A stretch of DNA of 64,000 nt from assembly GCF_002355435.1 (NCBI RefSeq), contig NZ_AP017313.1, positions 4,588,001 to 4,652,000 of the forward strand, given 5' to 3'. Position 1 is the stretch's first letter. Each line of letters opens with the position of its first letter. Shown in pieces: positions 23,402-32,647 of this stretch. The notes under the pieces are model-generated. The model was given only the letters and a program-made list of their open reading frames with translations, searched no databases and was not told where the DNA came from. Source of the stretch: Mucilaginibacter gotjawali (GTDB lineage Bacteria; Bacteroidota; Bacteroidia; Sphingobacteriales; Sphingobacteriaceae). Position numbers and translations under genes: made by a program.

Positions 23402-24925
23402 TTACTTTTTCTCAAAATCGGTAGCCGTAGGCAATATGTCGCCTGCTGTGCCAAGTTTGCTATTTTTCCTGCTATATGCAAAATAAATGATGAGGCCGAA
23501 TACCATCCAGGCAAGGGCGCTTAACTGGGTTCTGCCCGGTAAGCTGATGATCATCCCTGCGCATATCAATATACCTAATATAGGCACCAGCGGCACAAAA
23601 GGCGTTTTGAATGGTCTTACCAGGTTTGGATCTTTTTTACGCAGGATCATAACACCAACGCAAACTACCACGAATGCAAACAATGTACCGATCGAGGTTA
23701 AGTCGCCGGCAACGCTTTCGGGTAAAAATGCGGCAAACAGCCCCACAAAAATAAACAGAATGATATTGCTTTTATATGGAGTGCTGAATTTTGGGTGAAG
23801 ATCAGAAAACACTTTCGGCAATAAACCGTCTGTCGACATGGTATAAAACACCCTTGACTGACCCAATAGCATCACTAAAATTACAGACGAAAAACCTGCC
23901 AGGATAGCAACAGTTACCAAAGTAGAAAGCCATGCATAACCTGCCATGTAATGGCTGATGGCGTATGCCACAGAAGCTTCTTTACCGGCTTTCATAAAAT
24001 CGGTATAGGGTGCTACACCTGTTAATACCCAGGAGAACACTACATACAGGATGGTACAAATAACCAATGATCCAAGGATCCCGATCGGCATATCTTTTTT
24101 TGGATTTTTTGCTTCCTGTGCTGCTGTTGATACAGCATCAAAGCCAATAAATGCAAAAAACACGATACCGGCACCCCTGACAACCCCACCCCAGCCATGC
24201 GTAAAGAACGAGGAGAAGGAATACATTGTACCGTCGGGCAATTTTACTGGTTTTGCATCAGCAGGAATCATATAAGGTGTATGATTGGCCGGATTGATAA
24301 ACTGCCATCCGATAGCGATAAATACCAAAACGATGGCCACTTTTAAAATAACGATAACACTGTTAACTGTTGCTGATTCCTGGGTACCTTTTATTAGTAA
24401 TGCTGATAGCAGTAATAAGATCAATAAGGCTGGCAGGTTAATAATGCCATGATGCGATACGCCGTTTGTAATGATCGATTCCATAGGCGAATGGCACCAT
24501 TCGTACGGTATTCGGTGCCCGAGCAGGTTATTTGCATATTCGCTCCAGCTGATGGACACAGTGGCTGCTCCAAGTGCATATTCCAATATTAACGCCCAGC
24601 CAATTATCCAGGCTATAATTTCGCCCATAGTAGCATAAGCATAAGTGTAAGCGCTGCCCGCAATTGGGATAATGGATGCGAACTCTGCATAGCACAGACC
24701 CGCAAAAGCGCAACCGATGGCTGCGATAATAAAAGAAATGGTTACAGCGGATCCGGCGTTACCACCAGCAGCAGCAGCAGTTCTAACAAAAAGGCCTGCG
24801 CCAATTATAGCTCCAATACCAAGGGCAATGAGGTTCCCTGCACCCAGGGTGCGTTTAAGGGTATGCTCACCTTCGTTGGCCGAAGCAAGCAGTTGTTGAA
24901 TCGATTTTTTTACAAATAGCTTCAT
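23402..24925 (-). CDS. APC family amino-acid permease, cationic amino-acid transporter type
   Basis: The 507-residue protein has about 12-14 helices and the APC helix-1 motif GNLIALGIGAIIGAGLFVRT (about residues 29-48), followed by GSAVTISFIIAAIGCAFAGLCYAEF. The length, the SAYTYAYATMGEIIAWIIGW region and the C-terminal extension resemble CAT-type (YfnA-like) transporters, which carry cationic or branched amino acids by H+ symport. The substrate is inferred only from the subfamily. It is a single gene closed by a strong terminator. Confidence 0.9.
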   Translation of the reverse strand: MKLFVKKSIQQLLASANEGEHTLKRTLGAGNLIALGIGAIIGAGLFVRTAAAAGGNAGSAVTISFIIAAIGCAFAGLCYAEFASIIPIAGSAYTYAYATMGEIIAWIIGWALILEYALGAATVSISWSEYANNLLGHRIPYEWCHSPMESIITNGVSHHGIINLPALLILLLLSALLIKGTQESATVNSVIVILKVAIVLVFIAIGWQFINPANHTPYMIPADAKPVKLPDGTMYSFSSFFTHGWGGVVRGAGIVFFAFIGFDAVSTAAQEAKNPKKDMPIGILGSLVICTILYVVFSWVLTGVAPYTDFMKAGKEASVAYAISHYMAGYAWLSTLVTVAILAGFSSVILVMLLGQSRVFYTMSTDGLLPKVFSDLHPKFSTPYKSNIILFIFVGLFAAFLPESVAGDLTSIGTLFAFVVVCVGVMILRKKDPNLVRPFKTPFVPLVPILGILICAGMIISLPGRTQLSALAWMVFGLIIYFAYSRKNSKLGTAGDILPTATDFEKK

Positions 24926-25117
24926 GTTTTAATTAATAAGATCAGTTATAATAATATGAGTTCAGTTTCTCCCCAAACGTACTTAAATTTATTGAAAACA
25001 TAAAGTGCAGAATGTAACAATGGGATGAGTAGGGAATGCTGAATTAAATTGGTTGGCTAAGCCGACATTCTAATGTTAAAATATATGTTTTAATTTTAAT
25101 TTGCATTAACTTACACG

Positions 25118-25125
25118 TACCTTTG
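25118..25125 (+). promoter_or_regulatory. Candidate -7 element for the toxin-antitoxin pair
   Basis: TACCTTTG matches TAnnTTTG exactly, 20 bases before the antitoxin ATG. A TTG lies at 25101-25103, somewhat closer than standard spacing. Confidence 0.45.
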
Positions 25126-25144
25126 AAAAAATAAAACACGTGCC

Positions 25145-25390
25145 ATGACTACAAAACTAACATTGACGTTGGAGGGTGACGTAATTCTATCTGCAAAGAA
25201 GTATGCCCGGAAAAATGGCAAAAGCTTATCGGGCATTGTTGAAAATTATCTTAAAACAATTGCATCAGCAACAGATACAGATGTAACTTTATCTCCAAAA
25301 GTCAGTAGATTAATGGGGGCAATCAAGTTACCGGAAGATTTTGATCATAAAAAAGAACTCGGCAATATTTTAACTCAAAAATACAAATAG
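25145..25390 (+). CDS. DUF6364-type antitoxin
   Basis: The 81-residue protein resembles the DUF6364 family, a ribbon-helix-helix-like antitoxin found with PIN toxins in Bacteroidota. The N-terminal strand TTKLTLTLEGDVI and helix LSAKKYARKNGKSLSGIVENY fit a DNA-binding RHH domain; the C-terminal part (about 50-81) would bind the toxin. Its stop is four bases before the PIN gene start. It likely represses its own promoter, as type II antitoxins do. Confidence 0.8.
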   Translation: MTTKLTLTLEGDVILSAKKYARKNGKSLSGIVENYLKTIASATDTDVTLSPKVSRLMGAIKLPEDFDHKKELGNILTQKYK

Positions 25391-25393
25391 TCC

Positions 25394-25816
25394 ATGAAGC
25401 ATATCTTTATGGATACCAACGTAGTCATCGACTTTTTAGCTGACAGACGGCCTTTTTCATTGCAGGCTGCAAAAATATTCAACCTGGCTGCTACGGGCAA
25501 AACACAAATTTATATCTCGGCTGTATCTTACAACAATATTTATTATGTGCTACGGCAATCGTTAACTAACAAAGCTACAATTAAGTTATTAGAAGGCTTA
25601 GAAGAGTTGACAGAAGTGGCCGATGTATCACGGGATGTAATCAAAAAATCGTTGAAAACAGATTTTAATGACTACGAAGATGCTATCCAGTATTATTGTG
25701 CTTTAAGCATCCCCAAAATCGATTTCATCGTTACGAGAAACACAAAAGATTTCAAAAAAAGTTCGATACCAGTATTAAACCCGGAAGAAGCGTTAGCATT
25801 GATGAGTAACGTGTGA
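25394..25816 (+). CDS. PIN-domain (VapC-like) toxin
   Basis: The 140-residue protein has a PIN-domain ribonuclease pattern: Asp7 (FMDTNVVIDFL), then acidic residues in FNDYEDAIQYY (Asp93, Glu95, Asp96) and IDFIVTRNTKDF (Asp110, Asn116, Asp119), enough for Mg2+ binding. Length is typical for VapC-like toxins. It directly follows the DUF6364 antitoxin gene. The likely action is cleavage of tRNA or other RNA; the target is unknown. All key acidic residues are kept, so it should be functional. Confidence 0.88.
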   Translation: MKHIFMDTNVVIDFLADRRPFSLQAAKIFNLAATGKTQIYISAVSYNNIYYVLRQSLTNKATIKLLEGLEELTEVADVSRDVIKKSLKTDFNDYEDAIQYYCALSIPKIDFIVTRNTKDFKKSSIPVLNPEEALALMSNV

Positions 25817-25896
25817 TTAAAAATAAATACGCTATTGTTAAGCTACGCCAGAAGAGTTATCATTAACTATCGAATATCTTTAAAAGTTTATAGACA

Positions 25897-25926
25897 AAAA
25901 AGGGGCACTTTTCAGTACCCCTTTTT
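25897..25926. terminator. Bidirectional rho-independent terminator
   Basis: AAAAAGGGG / CCCCTTTTT hairpin with A-run on one side and T-run on the other, between the convergent toxin gene and hppA. It ends just before the hppA stop. Confidence 0.85.
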
Positions 25927-25928
25927 CT

Positions 25929-28166
25929 TTAGGCTCTTTTATCAACCTTAATCACATGCGTGATCATTGATCGCTGCTGCAATTCTTTTTGAATGCGCGG
26001 GCTGTTAACAGCTTCTTTATGTAAGTGAGGTGCAATTACTAACGAAACGATCGACATCAATTTAATCAGGATATTCATTGACGGGCCTGAGGTGTCTTTA
26101 AACGGATCGCCTACGGTATCACCGGTTACAGAAGCCTTATGCGGTTCTGATTTTTTGTAGAACATTTCGCCGTTGATCATTACGCCTTTTTCAAATGATT
26201 TTTTGGCATTATCCCATGCACCACCGGCATTGCTCTGGAAAATCCCCATTAGCACGCCTGATACCGTTACCCCTGCTAATAAGCCGCCCAAAACTTCGGG
26301 GCCGAAAGCAAAACCAATAATGATCGGGGTGATCAAAGCGATCAAACCCGGAGCAACCATTTCGCGGATGGACGCTTTGGTGGAGATGGCTACACATTTT
26401 TCGTACTCAGGCTTGCCTGTGTACTCCATAATGCCCGGGATCTCGCGGAACTGGCGCCTTACTTCTTCCACCATCGCCATAGCAGCGCGGCCAACGGCCG
26501 AGATACATAATGACGAAAAGATAAAAGGTATCATACCACCTACAAACAATCCGGCTAATACGTCAGCTTTATAAATATCGATATGTTCGATACCTGCAAC
26601 CCCAACAAAGGCCGCAAATAAAGCCAGTGAGGTTAGTGCTGCCGAAGCAATGGCAAATCCCTTACCTGTTGCAGCAGTGGTGTTACCTACGGCATCCAGG
26701 TTATCTGTACGGTGACGAACTTCTTCAGGTAAACGGCTCATCTCGGCAATACCGCCCGCGTTATCGGCAATCGGCCCGAAAGCATCAATGGATAACTGCA
26801 TCGCAGTAGTTGCCATCATGCCTGCTGCAGCGATAGATACGCCGTATAAACCAGCAAAATGATATGATCCGTATATACCTGAGGCCAGCACCAAAATCGG
26901 CGCTACAGTTGATTCCATACCTACTGACAAACCACCGATGATATTGGTAGCATGGCCGGTTGATGACTGGCGGATGATGCTTAATACCGGGCGTTTGCCC
27001 ATGGCAGTATAATATTCGGTGATCATGGACATTAAAGTGCCCACAACAAGGCCAACAGCGATGGCGCCGAAGACGCCGTTTTTGGTAAACACGATTGAAC
27101 CATCTTTTAAACCGCCACCGGTAACTTCGTCACGGATCATATGAAAACTATCAGCCGGAAGCAGCCATTGCACTACAAAATATGTGGCAATAGCGGTTAA
27201 TATAATCGACATCCAGTTACCGATATTCAAAGCATTTTGAACGCTGTCGGTTTCTTTCTTGATCCGAACAAACGCAGCGCCTACAATGGAGAACACCAGG
27301 CCTAAGCCCGCAATAACCATTGGCAGCAATACCGGGGCGATACCGCCAAAATTATCATTGGAAACAATCTCTCGTCCCAAAACCATGGTGGCTAACATTG
27401 TTGCCACGTATGACCCGAAAAGGTCGGCGCCCATACCTGCAACGTCACCAACGTTATCACCTACGTTATCAGCGATAGTTGCCGGGTTGCGCACGTCATC
27501 TTCGGGGATGCCAGCTTCAACTTTACCAACCAAATCAGCGCCTACGTCAGCTGCTTTGGTATAAATACCACCGCCAACACGGGCAAAAAGAGCGATAGAC
27601 TCGGCACCTAATGAAAATCCGGCTAAAACGTCAAGCGCTTTTGCCATACCTTCGCCATTTACATTTAAGCCCTGGCTCCTTACGTATAGGGTATAAAAAA
27701 CAATAAATAACGATCCCAGACCAATGATAGCCAAACCGGCAACACCCAGGCCCATTACAGTACCACCTGTAAACGACACTTTAAGCGCCTGCGCTAAACT
27801 GGTACGTGCAGCCTGCGTGGTGCGCACATTGGCTTTAGTGGCGATGCGCATACCCAGGTAACCCGCAAAAGCAGATAAAAAAGCGCCCACAATAAAAGAT
27901 ATTGCGATAACCGGGCTGGACGTTTTTACCGTAGTACCCGAGTAAGCCAGCAACAGACCTGCCACTACTACAAAGTAGCCCAGTATCTTCCATTCGGCAC
28001 GCAAAAATGCCATGGCGCCATCGGCTATATAGCCAGACAGCTTGGTCATCTCACCGTCGCCGGCATCCTGTTTGGTTACCCAGGCGGCTTTAATGCCCAT
28101 GAAAACGATCCCGATAAGGCCAAAAACAGGAATTAAATAGATCAAGTAAGTGTTTAATAAATCCAT
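25929..28166 (-). CDS. hppA: Membrane-bound (K+-stimulated type) pyrophosphatase
   Basis: The 745-residue protein has about 16 helices and hydrolyses pyrophosphate while pumping Na+ or H+. The substrate-binding motif is DVGADLVGKVEAGIPEDD, with further acid motifs DNVGDNVGDVAGMGADLFG and a C-terminal block containing GDTVGDPFKDTSGPS. The motif GNTTAATGKG has Ala where K+-independent enzymes have Lys (GNTTKA), so K+ stimulation is expected; Na+ versus H+ transport cannot be settled from the sequence alone. It is monocistronic, with a shared terminator downstream and a TAnnTTTG element about 50 bases upstream. Confidence 0.95.
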   Translation of the reverse strand: MDLLNTYLIYLIPVFGLIGIVFMGIKAAWVTKQDAGDGEMTKLSGYIADGAMAFLRAEWKILGYFVVVAGLLLAYSGTTVKTSSPVIAISFIVGAFLSAFAGYLGMRIATKANVRTTQAARTSLAQALKVSFTGGTVMGLGVAGLAIIGLGSLFIVFYTLYVRSQGLNVNGEGMAKALDVLAGFSLGAESIALFARVGGGIYTKAADVGADLVGKVEAGIPEDDVRNPATIADNVGDNVGDVAGMGADLFGSYVATMLATMVLGREIVSNDNFGGIAPVLLPMVIAGLGLVFSIVGAAFVRIKKETDSVQNALNIGNWMSIILTAIATYFVVQWLLPADSFHMIRDEVTGGGLKDGSIVFTKNGVFGAIAVGLVVGTLMSMITEYYTAMGKRPVLSIIRQSSTGHATNIIGGLSVGMESTVAPILVLASGIYGSYHFAGLYGVSIAAAGMMATTAMQLSIDAFGPIADNAGGIAEMSRLPEEVRHRTDNLDAVGNTTAATGKGFAIASAALTSLALFAAFVGVAGIEHIDIYKADVLAGLFVGGMIPFIFSSLCISAVGRAAMAMVEEVRRQFREIPGIMEYTGKPEYEKCVAISTKASIREMVAPGLIALITPIIIGFAFGPEVLGGLLAGVTVSGVLMGIFQSNAGGAWDNAKKSFEKGVMINGEMFYKKSEPHKASVTGDTVGDPFKDTSGPSMNILIKLMSIVSLVIAPHLHKEAVNSPRIQKELQQRSMITHVIKVDKRA

Positions 28167-28215
28167 ATATAATTTTTAGTGACTAAATATTTTCAATAAT
28201 ATTTTAAAAAGAGTG

Positions 28216-28223
28216 CAAATATA
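28216..28223 (-). promoter_or_regulatory. Candidate -7 element for hppA
   Basis: On the minus strand TATATTTG matches TAnnTTTG, about 50 bases before the start. No standard -33 box was seen. Confidence 0.35.
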
Positions 28224-28320
28224 ATTGGTCGGCGCAAATTAGTAAATTAATTTCTTTACAATAGCCTGTCAATTATAAAGTTTTTTGAATAGTTTAGAAA
28301 CTTTAAACAAAAACCCATTG

Positions 28321-29787
28321 ATGGCAACAAAAACAGTACAAGCAAAATTAAAACATGAACTGGGACTGCTGGATGGCACCATGCTGGTGGCAGGCTCGAT
28401 GATCGGCTCAGGTATATTTATTGTAAGCGCGGATATCACCCGTAATGTAGGCTCGGCAGGCTGGCTGATAGCCGTTTGGCTGATCACCGGGTTTATGACC
28501 ATTACCGCTGCGGTTAGTTATGGCGAATTGAGCGCCATGTACCCCAAAGCAGGCGGCCAGTATGTTTATTTAAAGGAAGCTTATAACAAACTGATTGCCT
28601 TTTTATACGGCTGGAGTTTTTTCGCAGTGATACAAACCGGCACAATAGCGGCTGTTGGCGTGGCATTTTCCAAATTCACAGCCTATCTTATCCCTGCGGT
28701 TAGCGAGGACCATATTTTATACCCATTTAACCATTACCTTGCCAAGGGTGAAGTAAAACCTACTTTCTCCATCACTGCGGCGCAATGCGTTTCTATTGGG
28801 ATCATCCTTTTGCTTACTTATATCAACACCAAGGGGGTAAAAAGCGGTAAACTCATTCAAAACACTTTCACCATCACCAAGCTTTTAAGTTTGTTTGGGT
28901 TGATCATTTTTGGATTTATTGCTTTAAAGGGCGATGTATGGCATGCTAACTGGGCACATGCCTGGGATTTACATAACCTAAAGCCGGATGGCAGCGTAGT
29001 GCCCCTTACTATTGCTACTGCGCTGGGTGCTATTGCAGCGTCTATGGTAGGTTCAATCTTCAGCAGCGACTCCTGGAATAACGTAACTTTTATAGCAGGC
29101 GAAATGCATAACCCCAAACGCAACGTAGGGCTAAGCTTATTTTTAGGCACGCTCATCGTTACCATTATTTATATATCGGCCAATGTTGTTTATACCGGCG
29201 TGTTGTCCATGCATGATATAGCTACTGCCGATAAGGACCGGGTAGCTGTTGCAGCTTCTCACGTGATCTTCGGAAATGCAGGCACTTACGTGATCGCCAT
29301 TATGATCATGATCTCCACCTTCGGTTGCAACAACGGATTGATCATGGCCGGAGCAAGGGTCTATCATACCATGGCCAAGGATGGTTTGTTTTTTAAGAAA
29401 ACAGGCACATTGAACAAATTTTCTGTTCCTGAATTTGGCTTGTGGATCCAGGCGCTGGTTGCCAGCGTGCTTTGCTTAAGCGGCCGGTACGGCGACCTGC
29501 TGGATATGATCTCCCTGGTGGTGGTTATCTTTTATATTCTCACTATTTTCGGTATTTATATTTTAAGGGTAAAACAACCTGATGTTGAAAGGCCCTATAA
29601 AGCTTTCGGCTACCCCGTTCTGCCGGCCATTTATATCATCCTGGGCCTGGCATTTTGTATCCTGCTATTAATTTACAAACCCGAGTATTCGCGTGGTGGT
29701 TTGTATATTGTATTAGCCGGAATACCCATTTATTTTATCGCAAAGAGGTACTTGAAAAATGATGATCAGGAAGAGCTGGCTGGCTAG
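28321..29787 (+). CDS. APC family amino-acid permease
   Basis: The 488-residue protein has about 12 helices and an APC helix-1 motif (LDGTMLVAGSMIGSGIFIVS, about residues 17-36), which places it in the LAT/antiporter-like branch and separates it from the CAT-type permease at 23.4 kb. The substrate is unknown. I start at ATG 28321; the upstream in-frame TTG at 28285 lacks support. Its 3' end overlaps the start of dacB by 29 bases, so the two are likely cotranscribed, joining amino-acid uptake and D-Ala release from the wall in one unit. Confidence 0.88.
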   Translation: MATKTVQAKLKHELGLLDGTMLVAGSMIGSGIFIVSADITRNVGSAGWLIAVWLITGFMTITAAVSYGELSAMYPKAGGQYVYLKEAYNKLIAFLYGWSFFAVIQTGTIAAVGVAFSKFTAYLIPAVSEDHILYPFNHYLAKGEVKPTFSITAAQCVSIGIILLLTYINTKGVKSGKLIQNTFTITKLLSLFGLIIFGFIALKGDVWHANWAHAWDLHNLKPDGSVVPLTIATALGAIAASMVGSIFSSDSWNNVTFIAGEMHNPKRNVGLSLFLGTLIVTIIYISANVVYTGVLSMHDIATADKDRVAVAASHVIFGNAGTYVIAIMIMISTFGCNNGLIMAGARVYHTMAKDGLFFKKTGTLNKFSVPEFGLWIQALVASVLCLSGRYGDLLDMISLVVVIFYILTIFGIYILRVKQPDVERPYKAFGYPVLPAIYIILGLAFCILLLIYKPEYSRGGLYIVLAGIPIYFIAKRYLKNDDQEELAG

Positions 29788-31171
29788 CGTACTTTTTTTT
29801 TCGGGGAATTTATTTGCGCAGCCGCTTCAGCAGCATTTGCAAACAGCGTTTAACCGCTTGCAGACCGACAGCCAGTGCCGCTATGCCTCGGTTTCGCTTA
29901 CCGTTTTGGACGCTAAAACCGGCGAAACCGTATTTGCCGGCAATCCAAATATGGGGCTGGCAACGGCTTCAACCCTGAAAACGGTTACCACCATTACCGC
30001 TTTTAATTTACTGGGTAAGGATTTCCAATACCAAACCCAGTTTGGTTATTCAGGTTCAGTAGGCGCTGACGGAACGCTTACCGGCGATGTCATTATCAAG
30101 GGAGCAGGTGATCCAACGCTGGGCAGCTGGCGATATGAAAGTTCGCATGAGCACCATATCCTAAGTTTAATGGTAGATGCGCTGCAAAAAGCGGGCATCA
30201 AAAAAATTAACGGAAGGATTGTTGGCGACGACAGTATTTTCGGCTCACAATCCATTCCCCCCGGATGGATTTGGATGGATGTGGGCAATTACTATGGTGC
30301 CGGAACTTCCGGCCTTACCTGGCGCGAAAACCAGTTCGATATTAAACTCAGGACCGGGAGGATTGGCAGCCCGATTGAGATTGCCCGCGAAGTACCGGCA
30401 GTACCTTATCTGGATTTTAAAAGCGAACTATTAAACGCCCCGGCAGGCACCGGCGACGAAGCTTATGCGTTTTTACCGGTTGGCGGCAAACTGATGTACC
30501 TAAGGGGAACTTATGCCGAAGATCAAAGTAAAAAAAGTATTTCCGTAGCCCTCCCCGACCCTGCCTATGATGCTGCTTTCCGTTTAGCGGATACCTTAAA
30601 ACGATTGGGTATTTTGGTAAGCAACGAACCTGAATCCACAGGTACTTTAACCGCTAAAGGCTTGCCGGCGCCGCAGATCGCCACAAACCTAACCACCATC
30701 CTTTCACCCCGGTTAAGCCAGATCATTTACTGGCTCAACCAAAAAAGCATTAACCTATACGCGGAGCAATTGCTGAAAACTATTGCCTGGAAAGCCGGCA
30801 AACAGCCCTCCACCGAAAATGGCGTGGAGGTACTGCAGGATTTCTGGAAAGCAAAAGGCATAGATCCGCATTCCCTGAATATTTTTGATGGCAGCGGCCT
30901 TTCCCCCGGCGACAGGGTAACGACCCTTACCATGGCCGCAATCCTGCAATCGGCCAAAAAGGAAACCTGGTTCCCTGATTTTTATGAAAGCCTGCCTACT
31001 TACAACAATATGAAAATGAAAAGCGGCACCATACTAAATGTACTGTGCTATGCCGGCTATCAAACCTATAAAGGCCGCGAACTTTGTTTCAGTATTATGG
31101 TAAATAATTTTAACGGATCAAGCCGTGCTGTGAAGGAGAAAATATTCAGGGTTTTGGATGAGTTGAAATAA
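29759..31171 (+). CDS. dacB: D-Ala-D-Ala carboxypeptidase/endopeptidase, PBP4 type
   Basis: The 470-residue protein has a signal peptide (about residues 1-20, cleavage near LFA-Q) and the class C PBP4 fold. The SxxK motif is Ser71-x-x-Lys74 (ASTLKTV), the SxN motif is SINLYAE and the third motif KSGT replaces KTG. DacB trims peptidoglycan cross-links and stem peptides in the periplasm. Length fits the PBP4 family. Its start overlaps the upstream permease by 29 bases. Two adjacent ATGs leave the exact start ambiguous by one codon. Confidence 0.92.
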   Translation: MMIRKSWLASVLFFSGNLFAQPLQQHLQTAFNRLQTDSQCRYASVSLTVLDAKTGETVFAGNPNMGLATASTLKTVTTITAFNLLGKDFQYQTQFGYSGSVGADGTLTGDVIIKGAGDPTLGSWRYESSHEHHILSLMVDALQKAGIKKINGRIVGDDSIFGSQSIPPGWIWMDVGNYYGAGTSGLTWRENQFDIKLRTGRIGSPIEIAREVPAVPYLDFKSELLNAPAGTGDEAYAFLPVGGKLMYLRGTYAEDQSKKSISVALPDPAYDAAFRLADTLKRLGILVSNEPESTGTLTAKGLPAPQIATNLTTILSPRLSQIIYWLNQKSINLYAEQLLKTIAWKAGKQPSTENGVEVLQDFWKAKGIDPHSLNIFDGSGLSPGDRVTTLTMAAILQSAKKETWFPDFYESLPTYNNMKMKSGTILNVLCYAGYQTYKGRELCFSIMVNNFNGSSRAVKEKIFRVLDELK

Positions 31172-31209
31172 CTTTCCAAGTCTAAAGAAGAACTTTATAG
31201 CGTCAGTCT

Positions 31210-31773
31210 ATGAAAAAAATAAAAACACTCTTTGTCGCTTTAACAATTTCATTAGTTTATTCATCATGTAATAAACCTAAAAATTTAACTACCGCAGAAG
31301 TGTATAAAATATTAAATGAGATAATTGCTGACAATAACATCCAACTTGACGTGGTCTGTGCCTCCGTTTACACATTGCCTATTTCGGGTGAATGGTCATC
31401 AGAATTTACCTCGAAGGATCAAACATTCATAAAAGATCAACAAAAGGTATTTAAAGATTTTAAATTGGAATCTCATAAGCTTAAATCATTTTGGCCGAGA
31501 ACTGGAAAATTTAAAGATGTGGTTATCGACGAAACTTGTAAAAGTGGTATATTGGATAAATTGTCATTTCCCATAGTATCTGCTGACAGGCAAAAGGTTT
31601 TGCTCGAAATAGGTGAAGACTGCAATTGTATGCTTGGCGGATACGACGAGAAAATTTTATTTATAAAGGTAAAAGGTCATTGGAAACGATCAAAATGGTA
31701 TGATTATTCTATCAGCCAGAACAATAGTAGTAATCAATCCGAAAACAGGTTGTCAAAACAGCCAAAAATTTGA
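31210..31773 (+). CDS. Lipoprotein, unknown
   Basis: I do not recognise a family. The 187-residue product has a lipoprotein signal (ALTISLVYSSC, Cys20) and then a mixed alpha/beta domain (about 30-165) with several Cys (CASVY, CKSGI, CNCMLGG) and a Ser/Asn-rich tail. It is probably anchored in the periplasm. It follows dacB by 38 bases on the same strand and could be the last gene of that unit. Confidence 0.6.
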   Translation: MKKIKTLFVALTISLVYSSCNKPKNLTTAEVYKILNEIIADNNIQLDVVCASVYTLPISGEWSSEFTSKDQTFIKDQQKVFKDFKLESHKLKSFWPRTGKFKDVVIDETCKSGILDKLSFPIVSADRQKVLLEIGEDCNCMLGGYDEKILFIKVKGHWKRSKWYDYSISQNNSSNQSENRLSKQPKI

Positions 31774-31825
31774 ATCACAATAGGATAACTGTATAATTTA
31801 GAGCAAAATAGATATAAATTATAGA

Positions 31826-32320
31826 GTGAATAAAAAGATTCGATGCGAAGTTCTCTGGCTGGCAGGGTGTTTAATTACGGCCTATTTATGCTATGTTTTG
31901 ATAGCCGGTGGAAGTGCTCTGGATATAAACATGCACGACACTTATTTAGCCGGTGGTCTGTTTGGCCCCAACTTATCATCGGCTTATTTTGTTTTTAGCT
32001 ACTTTGTTACCATCGGTTTTGGGGTGTACCTGATCCGTACATTATTTTTCAATTTTAAAGTAATTCTGACTGATATAATATTGCTGATTTTCACCGGACT
32101 GGTTTTGTGTTTTTTTAATGAATTTTTATTTGTCATTCACCCTCCTGTGCTTAACTCACCTGCAATTGACAACACAGCGCCTGTAAAAGGGCTTTTTTAT
32201 GGAGGTGATTTAAATTCTTATCTCTGGGGCATCCATATTATAAAAATGCTCCTAATTGTACTTTTGACTTTTACTGGGTTTATGCTCGGCAGAAAGTGGG
32301 ACAAGGGAAATGTTAAATAG
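31826..32320 (+). CDS. Four-helix membrane protein, unknown
   Basis: I do not recognise a specific family. The 164-residue product starts at GTG 31826 and has four helices (about residues 7-27, 48-70, 78-98 and 135-156). After the first helix lies DINMHDTYLAGG, a HDTY-type motif seen also in heme-copper oxidase subunit I helices and in small Bacteroidota membrane proteins; here it is too short to be an oxidase. It is likely an inner-membrane protein. It stands alone between the lipoprotein gene and the antitoxin-like gene. Confidence 0.55.
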   Translation: MNKKIRCEVLWLAGCLITAYLCYVLIAGGSALDINMHDTYLAGGLFGPNLSSAYFVFSYFVTIGFGVYLIRTLFFNFKVILTDIILLIFTGLVLCFFNEFLFVIHPPVLNSPAIDNTAPVKGLFYGGDLNSYLWGIHIIKMLLIVLLTFTGFMLGRKWDKGNVK

Positions 32321-32392
32321 AAAAATGGTTCAAAAACTGCAGAATTTATAAAATCTCCGGACCAGAAAATTCACCAATAATTAAATTTATTG

Positions 32393-32400
32393 TATTTTTG
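32393..32400 (+). promoter_or_regulatory. Candidate -7 element abutting the antitoxin-like gene
   Basis: TATTTTTG matches TAnnTTTG and ends four bases before the ATG at 32405, again suggesting a leaderless or very short-leader message. Confidence 0.35.
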
Positions 32401-32404
32401 ATAT

Positions 32405-32638
32405 ATGAACTTACAAGCTGAAAAACTTGAAGTGGTTAGACTGATATTGGACACTGATGATAAAAACATCCTCAGCGAAGTGAAAGCTTTGTTCAAAAAC
32501 CGCCGAAAAACAGCGAATAAAAAAGGCGAATTAGATGAATTTTATGATGGATTCAAGAAAGCCATTCATGAAGTTAAATCATCAATAGATGGCAAGGCTG
32601 AATTAAAAGATGCAAAAGCCTGGTTAAGTAGCCTTTAG
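32405..32638 (+). CDS. Antitoxin-like small protein, orphan
   Basis: The 77-residue protein resembles short Bacteroidota antitoxins that start MNxQAEKLE(L/V)V(R)L(I/L)LxTDD, with a basic middle (KNRRKTANKK) and a C-terminal helix (FYDGFKKAIHEVKSSI) that would bind a toxin such as RelE. No toxin gene lies next to it: the downstream gene is on the other strand. It may be a remnant of a lost pair or an immunity factor. The match is to a pattern, not a certain family. Confidence 0.6.
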   Translation: MNLQAEKLEVVRLILDTDDKNILSEVKALFKNRRKTANKKGELDEFYDGFKKAIHEVKSSIDGKAELKDAKAWLSSL

Positions 32639-32647
32639 CTCGACCCA

